This document shows, piece by piece, positions 24,976-36,762 of a stretch of 64,000 bases of DNA. Where the stretch lies: contig JANEZZ010001871.1 of the NCBI GenBank assembly GCA_026122225.1, positions 2,157,443 to 2,221,442 of the forward strand, read 5' to 3'. Positions within the stretch are counted from its first letter, which is position 1, and each line of letters opens with the position of its first letter. The notes beneath the pieces were generated by a model. It saw nothing but the letters and a program-made list of their open reading frames with translations. It did no database searches and had not been told where the DNA came from. The position numbers were made by a program, and so were the translations under genes. Source of the DNA: Heloderma charlesbogerti. Taxonomy: Eukaryota > Chordata > Lepidosauria > Squamata > Helodermatidae.

Positions 24976-25440
24976 TGTTGCTTTAAATCTGTTAGAGAGC
25001 AATCCTGTGGCCACTGGACACTGTCAAGAGAGCCATGTGATTTTTTGGTTTACTGGCTCTGAGCTTGTAGATGGTGCTGCAAATGTGGGTCCAGGAAACT
25101 GTGCTCCCTGCCCCCTGCCCCATGGCCTGCATGGGAGAACCGCAGCAGCTGCCTCTCCATGCTTATAAAATGGATTGCGGAGAGGGCAAAAAGGGAGGGT
25201 TCCTGGGGGAGGGGAGGAGACCATGGAAGCCCCTTTATGTTGCTTCCTATGGGGTCTCAAGGCCCGTTCCCATCCTCTCTCCAAAGCCCTGGTGAGATGC
25301 ATGAAATTGTGTCTCTAGCCAAGAATGCAGTGTGGATGGAGCATGGAGTGCTCCTCCCACCCTGCATTGGATAGGTGTCAGCCTCCGAGTTGAGAGGCTG
25401 ATGTCTAGCTCAATAAGGTTGCACCCTTACTGAGTTGGTT
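24976..25440. mobile_element. Non-autonomous element with AATCCTRT ends (Harbinger-like)
   Basis: The left end is TTAGAGAGCAATCCTGTGG and the right end is AATAAGGTTGCACCCTTACTG. Inside are GC-rich segments and a near-palindrome GTGTCAGCCTC...GAGGCTGATGTC at 25376-25405. The ends match those at 33735-34034 and 37363-37822. A TTA/TAA target duplication is plausible. It is non-coding despite short open frames. Confidence 0.5.
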
Positions 25441-25959
25441 CCCCGTGAGCACAGTTCTCAGAGAAAAATCAGATCTAACAAAAGGTGTAACTAACTGTGT
25501 CTATTGAAATTTTCAGAGTGTAGGTGTCTCCTAATCCCTTCAAGATTTGTTTACTGACAGTATGTTACTGGCATATCATTGTACGTTGGTCTGCACCTGT
25601 GTTTATAAAGGCGTACAAAGACTTTTTTGTGTTCATATTTCATTTCACTCCAATTTGCAATTAATTGTGTCTGTTTACTTCTACTTGACCCTTTTTGATA
25701 TTAACAATAGAACTTCATGGTACATTGTTATAGAAGATAGCCCATTAAAAAAAAAAAAAACTTTATGAACATAAATAAACTCCTGACTTTGAATTATAGT
25801 GAAAACTGTTGTTACTCGTGGAATCTGCATGTCAAGAGCTTTCCAGTGAAGTGTGTTCACTTCATGAGAATCGGTCAACGGGAAGGCAGTCAAAAAGGGA
25901 TGACCAACTGACTCCCAATTTTGAATTCTATATATAGGATCTCTGCATCGCTGCTAGGT
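25441..25959. other. Unassigned sequence
   Basis: AT-rich, with a 14-bp A run at 25747-25760. No gene or known repeat is seen. Confidence 0.5.
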
Positions 25960-26107
25960 TTTATTTTGGGTTGTACTTTTATACTGTAGTTTCAAACTTA
26001 TACATTTTTATTGTATTTTATTATGTGTTTTGTTATTTTAATTGTTGTGAACTGCCCAGAGAGCTTTGGCTAGTGGATGATATAGAAATGTAATAAATAC
26101 TTGTATA
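25960..26107 (+). repeat. L2-like LINE 3' end
   Basis: It contains GTTTTGTTATTTTAATTGTTG, GAACTGCCCAGAGAGCTTTG, then AATGTAATAAATAC, the usual 3' terminus of reptile L2-type elements. It may belong with the RT fragment at 24255-24975, separated by the DNA element at 24976. Confidence 0.65.
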
Positions 26108-26728
26108 AATAGATCATCAAAACTGGATCCACAGTTGCACTCAAAATTCACAGATGGCAAAATTGGGGAGGCTATTTGCCAAATATTCTCCAGGTGAGGA
26201 ATGAAATTATCCAACAGTTCAGGAGGAGTTTGAAAAAGGAATAAAGAAAAAAAAATGTCAGAATAATCTTTTCTGAAAGATTTTAGTTCAACCCTGAGGT
26301 TTGTTTAAAAAAAAAATGTAAGCATTATTTGCATTTGAGTGTTTATTTGCTTTTATTTTTTTGACTAATGCAAACTGGGGGGAAATTAAAAGGTGGGGGA
26401 ACCACATATATTTTTTTTTTCACTGTAGATACTAGAATAGTTTTTATCTCTATAGCAGATTCCTCTCTTTAAAAAAAAAAATCAAATACCCCAATCGTAG
26501 CCTATACTAGTCATATTAATTATGAGTTCTTAGATTGCTGCTTGGAGAAAACAGGGCTTATTTATAACATGACATTACTCTTCACTTTGTTCTGTCTTTT
26601 CTGTTACCTATGCAGCTATAGTTTCCAATGAAGCAGAACTATCCTGTGAAAATGTAGATCAAGTCAAAGTAGGCTGTCTTCAGCATATGCTCCGTGATAG
26701 GTCTAGAAGAGATACGTGCAAAATGTAA
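26108..26728. other. Unassigned AT-rich sequence
   Basis: Several homopolymer runs occur (26240s, 26310s, 26410s, 26470s). No open frame or repeat is recognised. Confidence 0.5.
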
Positions 26729-27042
26729 GCCCTATTCAGGCATTCTCTATTCGGCTAGAGCAAATGTGTGAGCAGGAGCTGTCCCACCCTGCCCTTCTTC
26801 ATTGCATTCATCTCCCTCTACTCATGGGGGATGACTATCTGAAGAGCCTCCTCTATCCGTGTGGAGTTTTGAGCATTCTGGTTCATGTGGAGAGCCACCA
26901 CTGATAGAGGACGCTGTCCTTTTCAGATAGTTGCCCTCCATGAGTAGAAGGTCAGAAACCTGACAAGAGAGAGGGGCAGGTTAGAGCGCCCTCTCTCTTC
27001 ATGTATTTGATTTACTCAGTAAGTGAACGCCTGAATATGGCC
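26729..27042. mobile_element. Foldback element, about 314 bp
   Basis: The ends GCCCTATTCAGGCATTC and GAACGCCTGAATATGGCC are inverted repeats. Further in, CTACTCATGGGGGATGACTA at 26818 pairs with CAGATAGTTGCCCTCCATGAG at 26924. It is a non-autonomous DNA transposon of unknown superfamily. The target duplication was not resolved. Confidence 0.65.
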
Positions 27043-27737
27043 TTGCTGATCATAGTTCTCTGGGGTTTCCAATCTTTTTCATGTTGTTTGATTGTTTCTG
27101 TTGCCTGAGGTCAACTTTGTGCTCTCCTTGGTATGAAAGCTGTTGGGCGTCAGTAGCTAACATGCACTATGGGAAAAGGATATATCATGAGCACTAGCAT
27201 AATCTCTTTTGTTCATCTATTGTCTGTAGATACTTTAAAGAGAGGCACGCTATTTCTTCTCCAAGAATCCCAGAGATTGTTCTACTGTGAATGGACAATG
27301 GCTAAATTTTGAGTTTTCTAATGGTTTTGTTTTCAAAATATAAGCCCAAATTGAGAAAACCAATGGGGGAATACTATATCCCTACACAACAAATGCCTGA
27401 ACCAAGGGACATCATAAATGTTTAATTCATTTAAGTCCTGATTATTTTGGCCGGAAAAATGTGAGCATTTGCTTAATTCTCCCATTGAAATCAATGGGGC
27501 TTAAAAGTGCTTAATTTGGGTGGATCGTGTTGGTGATAGTCTGTTTAAAAACTTAAGTTGGGGGAAGAATGGAAGAAGTTAACTGTGTAGAAAGGCCCCC
27601 AGTTGTTATGTTATCAATTGTGCTAATTCTTTTATCTAAAAATTGGTCCCAGAGGTCCAAGCAATAGAGGTCAATGTAGGATCTTGTGTGCATTTGCTTC
27701 AAGGATGAGTTCAATGCTATTTAATAAAAGCCATAAT
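27043..27737. other. Unassigned sequence
   Basis: No gene is seen. A phrase ATTGAAATCAATGGGGCTTA near 27485 matches a short dispersed reptile repeat motif also visible near 42800 and 39270. Confidence 0.5.
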
Positions 27738-28240
27738 CTATAAGGGTTCAATCTTATTGTCCAGATGCCCAGACAATGGAACCCTGCTTGATCGGGAGCT
27801 CCTGAAAATCCTATGCCTTGCCCAGCTGTTGCCACCATGGCGGGAGGAATGACAAAGACAATTTTCACCTCTCCACCCTCAAAAAAGCCTTTCTTCACTA
27901 GTAGACAGGCCTCTGAGCCTGTTTAGCTGGACTGCACTTGCAGGGATGAGGCCTGAGAGGGCTTTGGGTGTGGCAGATCCTTGGCCTCTCCTCTGCCTTC
28001 CCCATGCTACTAACCTGGATGCCCTCTTCCTCCCTCTCCAGCTCCTTCCCAAGGTTGGAGCTCCAACTTCAGGAGAAGAGCCAGCACAGAGCTTTCCACA
28101 GGGCTGGAGAGAAGGAAACATTCATGACTGGATCTCCTCCTCCCAGGTTAGACCTCTGGCTCCAGCCTTGGAGGAGGGGATCCACGGCATCTTATAGCAC
28201 CTCAGACACTGCCTGAGGGCCATAGGATTGCTCTGTGAAT
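27738..28240. mobile_element. Possible AATCCTAT-ended non-autonomous element
   Basis: The left end GGGTTCAATCTTATTGTCC and right end GGCCATAGGATTGCTCTGTG are imperfect inverted repeats resembling the elements at 24976 and 37363. The interior is GC-richer than its surroundings and non-coding. The boundaries are uncertain. Confidence 0.4.
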
Positions 28241-28288
28241 CAACCAAAATAATCTGAACTAAAGACATTATAACAATGGTAAAATATG

Positions 28289-28799
28289 TGGGGATGGACA
28301 GACTCACCCCCATCCGTGCTCGTCAAACCTCTGCCTCCACCTGCCATTACCCACCATGCCACGCGAGCCCCTGGATGGCCCGGCAAGCTCCGCACAGCCA
28401 CCCAGTCCCCTAGCGAGCCACCATTTTATGTAAAAATAGTGGCTCATATTCTGCATAAAAGGTATTTTATGCAAATAGTGTCTGTAAAGTCACCATTTAC
28501 GCAAGATTAGAGGTGTGGATGGACCATACATATAATCTTGCATAAATGCAGCTTTACTGCTGCCATTTGTGTAAATTCCTTTTATGCAGAATGACAAGCT
28601 GCCATTTTCACGTAAAATGGTAGCTCGCTAGGGGACTGGGCGGCTGCATGGAGCTTGCCAGGTGTTCACCGGGCCATCCAGTGGCTCACACATCAAATGG
28701 GGGTGGGCAGCCAGTGGGGTCCACAAACCGCAGTCTCGCAGGGTGAGCAGGGGGGATTCCATTGGATTCTATCCTGTGTCAGGCACCCGTGACATCCCT
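28289..28799 (+). mobile_element. Palindrome-rich hAT-like element, second subfamily
   Basis: The ends are TGGGGATGGACAGACTCACC and GTGACATCCCT, with AAAATATG repeated at both flanks (28281-28288 and 28800-28807, one base shared with the end). The core holds palindromic segments: GCCACCATTTTATG paired with CATTTTCACGTAAAATGGTAGC, and TTTATGCAAATAG paired with AATTCCTTTTATGC. The ends and plan match the elements at 32008 and 44322. GTGAGT-type splice-donor motifs again point outward near each end. Confidence 0.75.
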
Positions 28800-28914
28800 A
28801 AAATATGCATAAAATATACATAGATCTGTTGATTTTACCATTAGTTTTGACACATTATTCAGGCTTCAGTCCCCAAGACCTTTAATCTTTGATTAAATTA
28901 TGGAGCAGTTCCAG

Positions 28915-29042
28915 AGGGTTTTACAGATTTGTCCAATGCCCTTTTAAAGCCAATCAAATTCGTGGCCATCATTATACAGATTGAAGTGCCACCATGTTCA
29001 ATGGGGTTTCATCCCATATAAGTGTGCATAGGATTGCAGCCT
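28915..29042 (-). repeat. CR1-type LINE fragment
   Basis: AGATTTGTCCAATGCCCTTTT and AAGCCAATCAAATTCGTGGCC match the corresponding part of the longer CR1-like segment at 37895-38395. It is a short, degraded fragment. Confidence 0.5.
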
Positions 29043-29094
29043 AGGAATCCATTTCTCAGTATTCAGCCACAAGTAGAAAATTATTATGACTGGC

Positions 29095-29466
29095 TAGGGA
29101 TGTACAAGAATTTTGTTTCAGTTTGTAAATCATCATAACTTGTCCTGTTCGAAACCTGAACGGGAGCATATTTTTTTTAAAAAAGCTCACACATTTCTGA
29201 ACTTGCAATCGTGTTTTAAAAAAGTGCATTTTTTTAAAATGCACACTTTAAAATTTGTATTTTTTAAAAAAACAAACACATTTTCATGCTTTAGTCAATG
29301 GGGGAAGTGGACACTTTTGAAAAATGTTCATGGGAATGCACACTCTTCCCATTCGAATGAAAAGAAAAAGAGGTCGCAACAAAAACAGGAGTGAGACACA
29401 CTGGGCTTCCAAGTGGAATTTGGAGAATCTCGGTGCGCTTGAGCATCCCTGGTTCTCCCATCCCTA
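29095..29466. mobile_element. TAGGGATG-ended hAT-like MITE
   Basis: The ends are TAGGGATGTACAAG and CTCCCATCCCTA. The flanks TGACTGGC and TGAATAGC agree at six of eight bases, an aged 8-bp duplication. Inside are several tracts of the type AAAAAAGTGCATTTTTT with TTTTAAAA symmetry. A related fragment follows the BovB tail at 33039-33388. It has no transposase. Confidence 0.6.
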
Positions 29467-30259
29467 TGAATAGCTGTTCCTACAGTTGCCTCTATCAGAT
29501 TTAATGCTCAAGGGAAAATAGAGCCAGAGAATGTACTAGGGAGAGCTCTCCAAATGAAACAGATACATCTAATCAAATGTTTTTACTTGAGTTTAAGAAG
29601 TAAAAAAATAAGGGTATACCAAAGAAAATTCCTAAACAAATGCTTTGTAGCTGTTCAGAAGTTTCAGATTAGTTCCAGAACAAAAATGTGGCACAGATTT
29701 GTGAACCATATGACAAGATGAAAACAGATGCTAATTTTAAGATGAACAGGCAGGCCCCACATCATCAGCACCCAGCATCTTCAGGGAGCTTACAGGACCC
29801 AGGCACCCTGACAGTGCCCATCATGAGTGGACTTGCTCTGGATTCACCCTCCCAACCTCTATCCAGGAATCCGGCTTACCAAGTAGCAGTGGTGGCAAGC
29901 AGCTGGGAAGCCACTATTTTCAATTGCCCACAAATGCCTTAAAGCAGTGCTACATTGGGGCATTGGGGGTAATTACAAAGGTGAGCAGCTTGCAACCCCC
30001 TGCATGATGGATTGTGTAGTTGGTGCTGCTATTTCTACCCACCACCACTAGTGAGCCCACAGGAGTGGGACACTGATGTCAGAGAGGGCACTTCGTTGGG
30101 GGCTCCCTTACACCTGGAGCTGGCCCTGATGGGCAGGGGAGTTTGAAAATACATTTGGTACAAAGGCACCTTTCTCATTTCTGGGGTTAGCTTTGTAAAT
30201 CCTACTCTGTAGGTTTTCAGCATGGTTCAGTCTGAATTGGAGAAAAGCTGGCTGTGGAG
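29467..30259. other. Unassigned sequence
   Basis: The 84-codon open frame at 29688-29942 shows no domain. Otherwise nothing is recognised. Confidence 0.5.
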
Positions 30260-30762
30260 TAAGGATGGGGGGAAAATTCATTCAGTTCCCAATACTGAGT
30301 CCCAGTAGTGGGGGAAAGGCAACATATAAATACAACGACAACAGTAATAATAATAATTTTGATGAAAAAAATATCTAATTTTGTACTTTTGAATCAAAAT
30401 TCACACTCCTCGAAATTTCACAATGGCGTTCTTCAACAGAAAAAAAAAACACATTCAAAAATGTCTATTTTCAGGGCAAGTGTATACAAAAATGAGTATA
30501 TTAGTGAAAATAACATTCAGAAATGCATTAGATTAGGAAAATTGCTTCCAAAAATGTATTTACTAAGCAAAATGCCAGTTTAAATTCACATATTCAGAGA
30601 AAGGCACATAAAATGATTTGATTTTTCATGTGAACTTTTATTTAAAAAAACTGTTAAAGTTCAGGATGAACTGCACTTCTCAACATTCGGAATGTACCAA
30701 ACTTAAGACTGGAAAAATAAGAAAGAGAGAGAAATGGAAATTGAGAGATTCATCCATTCCTA
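30260..30762. mobile_element. TAAGGATG-ended hAT-like MITE
   Basis: The ends are TAAGGATGGGGGGAAAATTC and GATTCATCCATTCCTA. The flanks CTGTGGAG and CAGTGGAA match at six of eight bases. The interior is AT-rich with repeated ACATTCARAAATG phrases (30450, 30511). It is non-autonomous. Confidence 0.55.
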
Positions 30763-30929
30763 CAGTGGAAAGCAACTATCGACAATCCAGGCAGCAATTG
30801 TGTAACTTAACAATATTTTTTGAATTTTATATGTTGTAGATGCATACCACCTCAGTTTATTTTTAACAAAGTCAAATAGCCTGTCTGAAGGGAAGGAGAA
30901 GACTGATGACTGAACTAGCAGTTAACTTG

Positions 30930-30970
30930 CTGTGAGTGTGTGTGTGTGTGTGTGTGTGTGCGTGTCTGTG
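30930..30970. repeat. (GT)n microsatellite
   Basis: This is a near-pure GT dinucleotide run, interrupted only at its edges. Confidence 0.95.
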
Positions 30971-32007
30971 TAAGGCAGGTGTACAGCTGGGATCACACCA
31001 TGGGTTTAGAACCTGCTGGACCACTGTGAGTGGCAGGGGAGGGTGGACAGAATTGGCAGGTTTGTAGAGTACTTTTGTTCAGGAATGTCATCCTATATCA
31101 AAAGTAATTTTCTCCATTTACTTTCCAGCCTCTGTGAAGCTATCAACCTGCATCAGATGAAGTGATGGATTGCGATCCAAATAATAGCTTGGATTCAGTT
31201 TCCATTTTTAGAATATGTACATGTTCTTCTTTTTTCCCTACATTCCCTTGTTCAAAGCTTTCTTAAACAGCTGCTATTTATGAGCTTCCCAGCTGTGCTT
31301 GCTTAGGTCAATATTTTGGTACTACTACTCAAAAGCCCAGCAAATACTGAATGTCACAATGCTGGGTATAATATTTCATCATGAAAAATTTATAGGATTA
31401 ATTTAATCTCCCCTCGTTCTTCCCAGAATATCCACAAACATTGATTTTGTCAGATTAATTCATTATTCAAACCTTAATATAAACTGTTTATTCTCCAGCC
31501 TGATGTTGCACAAGATGCGTTGTTTAGTTACATAAATCACGCAGAAATATTTCCAATTTTCTAACAGCCCAGAATCAACTCTCTTAAGATTTCTGCTGTA
31601 AATGCATAGTCCAGCCACACAGATTGCTTCTTTTCATTGAAATACCATTTCAGTTAAAATTTAGCTGGCCCACAAGAACTTGAATATTAATGTTGGTTAA
31701 TAAAATAACATTCCCATGTTTAGTAATAATCATTCATGCAGAGTATTTGTGTTCTTAAAATTGAAAGCATGACATTATTAATCACTAGGGGTGTGCATGT
31801 TCATTCAGCTCCTGAATTCAAAACTCCAGTCTGACTCATCTTCACAACACATAAAGAGGTTCATAGATTCAGAATCCCACCCCCTCCTTTGGAACTTGTT
31901 TTTAAAGACTTTTCAAGGCCACCAGCATGGTGAATAGATGATGTCCTCCTGACAACTGATCTATACTTTCAGAATTATCACATTACACAGTCTTGTGTGG
32001 CTTCTAC
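30971..32007. other. Unassigned AT-rich sequence
   Basis: No gene is seen. Near 31788 CTAGGGGTGTGCATGTTCATT could be one end of another MITE, but no partner end was found. Confidence 0.45.
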
Positions 32008-32509
32008 TAGGGATGGTCAAACCCACTCCTGTCCAGTATCGGCAGATGCCTGCTGAAGCACTGCCCCCACTCAACCCCCCCCCCCCGGACCCATGCTCGA
32101 GCCAGCATGAGCCTGCCGAGCCACCTGCACTCACCCTGGATCCTGTCCACGCGCACCTGCCATTTTGCTGAGCTTATTTTTATGGGGAAAAGGAGGTCAT
32201 TTATTTAAATATGCCCAAATTCAGGCTGGGAAAGCTTTATATATGCAATATTAGAGGCATAAATGGGCCATATATGCCTGTAATATTGTGTAGATCAGTC
32301 TTTCCAAGCCTGAATTTTGCATATTTAAATATGTGCATTTTTAATGACTTCCTTTTTCACAGATGGGTCCAGGTGAGTGCGGGGAACGTCTGGGAGGGTG
32401 TGAGCGGAGCCGAGAGAGGCCAGAAGCTCAGCAAGCGCGGGCTGGGGTTGTGGACAGGGGGGGAGCCCTACAGACTCCCAGACCGAGTTGGGAGTCTACA
32501 CCATCCCTC
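32008..32509 (+). mobile_element. Palindrome-rich hAT-like element, second subfamily
   Basis: The ends are TAGGGATGGTC and CACCATCCCTC, with the perfect 8-bp duplication GCTTCTAC (32000-32007 and 32510-32517). The core is a long palindrome: TTATTTAAATATGCCCAAAT and ATTAGAGGCATAAATGGGCC pair with GCATATTTAAATATGTGCAT and downstream sequence. CACTCACCC (near 32128) and AGGTGAGTGC (near 32371) are outward GTGAGT splice-donor motifs. Confidence 0.8.
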
Positions 32510-32736
32510 GCTTCTACCATTTCATCCTGCACATATGGGAGTGCATGTTAGAATACACCACAGCACAAACTCCCCACAAATCAAACTAGTGTAGAGAATT
32601 AGGCTGGAAGCTTTCTTCCTGATATATTAGTTTTCTGTGCATGAGGAGGGATTTTTACAAGGATGATTCAAATGTATAATTCTTCCTGCAGTCAGAAGTG
32701 TAGAGTCTGATAAAAGCTGATGTACATGTTCAATAT

Positions 32737-33038
32737 TCCTAAAGGAAAACAACCCTGAGGGCTCATTGGAAGGACAGATACTGAAGCTGAAGCTCAAATA
32801 TTTTGGCACCTAATGTGAAGAGAAAACTCCCTGGAAAAAACCCTGATGCTGGGAAAGACTGAAGGCAAAAGGAGAAGGGGACGGCAGAGGATGAGATGGC
32901 TAGATAGCATCAATGATGCAATGAATATGGACTTGAGTACACTCTGGGAGAGAGTGCAGGACAGGAAGGTCTGGCATGCTATGGTCCATGGGGTCATGAA
33001 GAGTCGGACATGACTGAACGACTGAACAACAACAACAA
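32737..33038 (+). mobile_element. BovB 3'-end fragment
   Basis: The segment begins TCCTAAAGGAAAACAACC and ends GACTGAACAACAACAACAA, matching 2368-2669 and 36456-36759. It is strongly 5'-truncated, as usual for LINE insertions. It is flanked by MITE-like sequence (GATGTACATGTTCA before, GAGAATTTCATTTGGG after) and probably landed inside such an element. Confidence 0.85.
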
Positions 33039-33388
33039 TGAGAATTTCATTTGGGTTTGTTTTCATTTTGCTCCATTTGCAACCCCAAACACAAACATGA
33101 ATGGGAGCACAATTTTCCATAAAGGCTTGCAAGTTTCCGAACTTGTGGTTGTGTTTGAAAAGTGCACACACCTTTTTTCCCCCACTTTCACATGCATTAG
33201 TCTACAGGGGTGGGGGGACTGTGGAGTTTGGTGCACACTTTAAAAAGATGCATAATGAAATGCACAATCTTTTTGTTTGAAAAGAAAAAGACCTTGCTTT
33301 CAGGAATAGGAACAAGACAAACTGAGCTCAAAGATGAAAGCAGGAGAATGTTGATGAGCTCACATCTCACTGATTCTCCCATCCCCAT
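33039..33388. mobile_element. Fragment of the TAGGGATG-ended MITE
   Basis: ATGGGAGCACAATTTTCC, AAGTGCACACACC, the central TAGTCTACAGGGGTGG and the ending TGATTCTCCCATCCCCAT parallel the element at 29095-29466. The left end is displaced by the BovB insertion. Confidence 0.5.
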
Positions 33389-33734
33389 TATATTTTCTTC
33401 AGCTTGCTAACAGACATAACAAAATGCTTGGTGAATCATCCACTCACTTAAGAACCAAAAACTAAAGTTTTCCAGTGGCTACAGAGCCTGATGGATAGAT
33501 GACTGTGCACACACTATGCATTAGGTGTCATGTTTTGGTGTCTGTTTCTTTTTTTAAAGGAGAGTGAACAAATTCCTCCTCTAGGAAAAAATAACCAGCT
33601 TGTGACATTAGTGTTCCTGCTGAAATAAGAACAATGTGGAATGGGACAATCTTAGCACCAATATCCCTCAATACAGTCAAGTCACCAACATCCTTAGACT
33701 TGCTTTAGTGGAGGTGCAATTTAAATTATAAGCA
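33389..33734. other. Unassigned sequence
   Basis: Nothing is recognised. Confidence 0.45.
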
Positions 33735-34034
33735 AACACAAAATCAGAAAGGAGGGAAAGGGGGCATGTTGGTGGGTGGGGAGGGGATGGCTTACACCAT
33801 ATCCACAGCTCCCCCCTGCAGCCTCCATCCCCCCCTCCTCAACACCTCAGTTAGATGGGCGAAAACACCCATCTAGCTAAATTGCAGAGCAGGAGGTGAG
33901 GCACGCCTCCCACTCTGCTTTGGATACCTGGGCTGTAAGCCTCTGAATTACCTGAATTACCTGCTTTGGATACCTGTAAGCCTCTGAGGCTTACAGGTAT
34001 CAAGGGCAGATCCAATAGGATTGCGCCCTAAATT
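33735..34034. mobile_element. AATCCTAT-ended element fragment (Harbinger-like)
   Basis: The right end CCAATAGGATTGCGCCCTAAA matches the family end. CTGGGCTGTAAGCCTCTGA recurs as CCTGTAAGCCTCTGAGGCTTACAGG, a small palindrome at about 33985-34009. The left end is not clear. Confidence 0.45.
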
Positions 34035-34119
34035 AATTAAAATAATTAAAATAAACTGCCCAGGTAGCCAATTCTTGGGATAAAAGGAGGGATGTACATT
34101 TTAATTAAACAAAAAATAA

Positions 34120-36759
34120 TAACGTATGGAGGTGAAGAATAGATTTCAGGGATTAGACCTGATAGACAGAGTGCCTGAGGAACTATGGACGGAGGTCCGT
34201 AACATTGTTCAGGAGGCAGCAACTCAATCCATCCCAAAGAAAATGAAATGCAAGAAAGCCAAGTGGCTGTCTGATGAGGCTTTACAAGTAGCTGAGGAAA
34301 GAAGGGAAGCGAAAAGCAAGGGAGAAAAGGGAAGATATATCCAACTGAATGCAGAGTTCCAGAGAATAGCAAGGAGAGACAAGAAGGCCTTCTTAAATGA
34401 ACAATGCAAAGAAATCGAGGAAAACAACAGAATGGGAAAGACTAGAGATCTCTTCAAGAAAATCGGAGATCTCAAGGGAACGTTTTGTGGAAAGATGGGC
34501 ATGATCAAGGACAAAGAAGTCAGGGACCTAACAGAAGCAGATGAGATTACAGAGAGGTGGAAAGAATACACAGAAGAACTATACAGGAAAGATCTGAATG
34601 TCCCTGATAGCCATGATAGTGCGGTCACTGAACTTGAGCCGGACATCCTAGAAAGTGAAGTCAAGTGGGCCTTAGGAAGCATTACTAACAACAAAGCTAG
34701 CGGAGATGACAGTATTCCAGCTGAGCTATTTAAAATCCTAAAAGATGATGCTGTTAAAGTGCTGCATTCAATATGCCAACAAATTTGGAACACTCAACAA
34801 TGGCCGCAAGACTGGAAAAGGTCAGTTTACATTCCAATTCCAAAGAAGGGCAACGCCAAAGAGTGTTCAAAGTACTGCACAATTGAGCTCATTTCACATG
34901 CCAGCAAGGTGATGCTCAAAATCCTACAAGCTAGGCTTCAGCAGTATGCGAACCGAGAACTACCGGAAGTACAAGTGGGGTTTCGAAGAGGCAGAGGAAC
35001 TAGAGATCAAATCGCCAACATTCGCGGCATCATGGAGAAAGCAAGAGAATTCCAGAAAAACGTCTATTTCTGCTTCATTGACTACGCTAAAGCCTTTGAT
35101 TGTGTGGATCACAACAAACTGTGGAAAATTCTTAAAGTGATGGGAGTACCAGACCACCTTACCTGTCTCCTAAGAAACCTGTATGAGGGTCAAGAAGCAA
35201 CAGTAAGAACCAGACATGGAACAACCGATTGGTTCAAAATTGGGAAAGGAGTACGACAAGGCTGCATATTGTCACCCTGCTTATTTAACTTATATGCAGA
35301 GTACATCATGAGAAATGCCGGGTTGGATGAAACAGAGGTCGGAATTTAGGGGTGCACGAAAGTCACTTACCTGGTCTTGCAGCTTTTCACGGTGGGGGGG
35401 AGGCGCTTCGCTGCTCTCCCCCCAAAGTTCAGGCCGGGGGGGGAGGCTTCCCGCCTCGCCCGGCCGAAATTCAGGCCGGGGGGGAGGCTTCCCGCCTCGC
35501 CCGGCCGAAATTCAGGCCGGGGAGGAGGCTTCCCGCCTCGCCCGGCCGCGAAATAACAAGTTTTTTTAAAAAAAACCACCCTCGTGATAGGCTACGTGAC
35601 GATTAACGTAGCCTATCATGGCCAGATCTGCAAAGTCAGCCGTGACAGGCTACGTTAATCGTCACATAGCCTATCACGGGGGCGTTGGGGTTTTTTTAGT
35701 TTTATTGGAATGGCGGCGGCGGCAGCCGGTCGAAAGATCGGCTGCCGCCCCCACCCCTGACAAAGACCCTACGAACCGCCGCCGGGACCCGCCACCGGGA
35801 GGTACATTCGGGAAAGGTAAGTCCCGTCCCGGGGGGGGGGGGCGGGGGGGCACAGAATTTCTCCCCGAAACATCTTCGGGGGGCCGAACACATTGGTGCT
35901 CGGCCCCCCAAAGTTTCGGGGAGAAATTCTCCGCCAACCCTATAGGAATTAAGATTGCTGGGAGAATTATCAACAACCTCCGATATGCAGACGATACCAC
36001 CCTAATGGCAGAAAGCAAAGAGGATCTCAGGAGCCTCTTGTTGAGGGTGAAAGAGGAGAGTGCAAAAGCTCGTTTGAAACTCAACATTAAAAAAATGAAG
36101 ATTATGGCATCTGGCCCCATCACTTCCTGGCATATAGAAGGGGAAGAAATGGAAGCAGTGACAGATTTTACTTTCTTGGGCTCCAAGATCACCGCAGACG
36201 GTGACTGTAGCCATGAAATTAAAAGACACTTGGGAGGAAAGCTATGGCCAACCTAGACAGCATAGTAAGAAGCAGAGACATCACCTTGCCGACAAAGGTC
36301 CGTCTAATCAAAGCTATGGTTTTCCCAGTAGTAATGTATGGCTGTGAGAGCTGGACTATAAGGAAGACTGAGCGCTGAAGAATTGATGCTTTCGAACTGT
36401 GGTGCTGGAGAAGACTCTTACGAGTCCCCTGGACTGCAAGGAGGTCAAATCAGTCCATCCTAAAGGAAATCAACCCTGACTGCTCATTGGAAGGACAGAT
36501 ACTGAAGCTGAAGCTCAAATATTTTGGCCACCTAATGCGAAGAGAAAACTCTCTGGAAAAGACCCTGATGCTGGGAAAGACTGAAGGCAAAAGGAGAAGG
36601 GGACGGCAGAGGATGAGATGGCTAGATAGCATCACCGATGCAATGAATATGAACTTGAGCACGCTCCGGGAGAGAGCGCAGGACAGGAAGGCCTGGCATG
36701 CTGTGGTCCATGGGGTCATGAAGAGTCAGACACGACTGAACGACTGAACAACAACAACA
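34120..36759 (+). mobile_element. BovB LINE, 5'-truncated, interrupted by a hAT-like element
   Basis: The reading frame is open from 34126 to the insertion at 35347 (about 407 codons). It covers the linker and RT blocks: AELFKILKDDAVKVLHSICQ, YIPIPKKGNAKE, FIDYAKAFDCVDHNKLWKIL and GVRQGCILSPCLFNLYAEYI. After the insertion, 35951-36256 continues in the matching frame with NLRYADDTTLMAES (catalytic YADD intact) and GPITSWHIEGEEMEAV. A small deletion near 36228 (loss around KRHLGGK) then breaks it; the C-terminal part is at 36487-36747, and the tail is (CAA)n. This is the best-preserved BovB here. Confidence 0.92.
35347..35942 (+). mobile_element. Palindrome-rich hAT-like element, copy D (inside BovB)
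   Basis: It begins TAGGGGTGCACGAAAGTCA and ends CCGCCAACCCTA. The flanks TCGGAATT (35339-35346) and TAGGAATT (35943-35950) differ at one base. The uninterrupted BovB at 1951-1967 reads GGTCGGAATTAAGATTG, so the insertion point and duplication are independently confirmed. It has tandem units of about 40 bp (GGCCGGGGGGGAGGCTTCCC, 35430-35550), two TGATAGGCTACG palindromes, but not the large central palindrome of longer copies. ACTTACCT (about 35363) and AGGTAAGT (about 35816) face outward. Confidence 0.95.
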
Positions 36760-36762
36760 TGG

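Noticed and set aside
25024..25302. Overlapping open frames on both strands in a GC-rich stretch
   Set aside because: They lie inside the AATCCTRT-ended non-autonomous element and have no domain.
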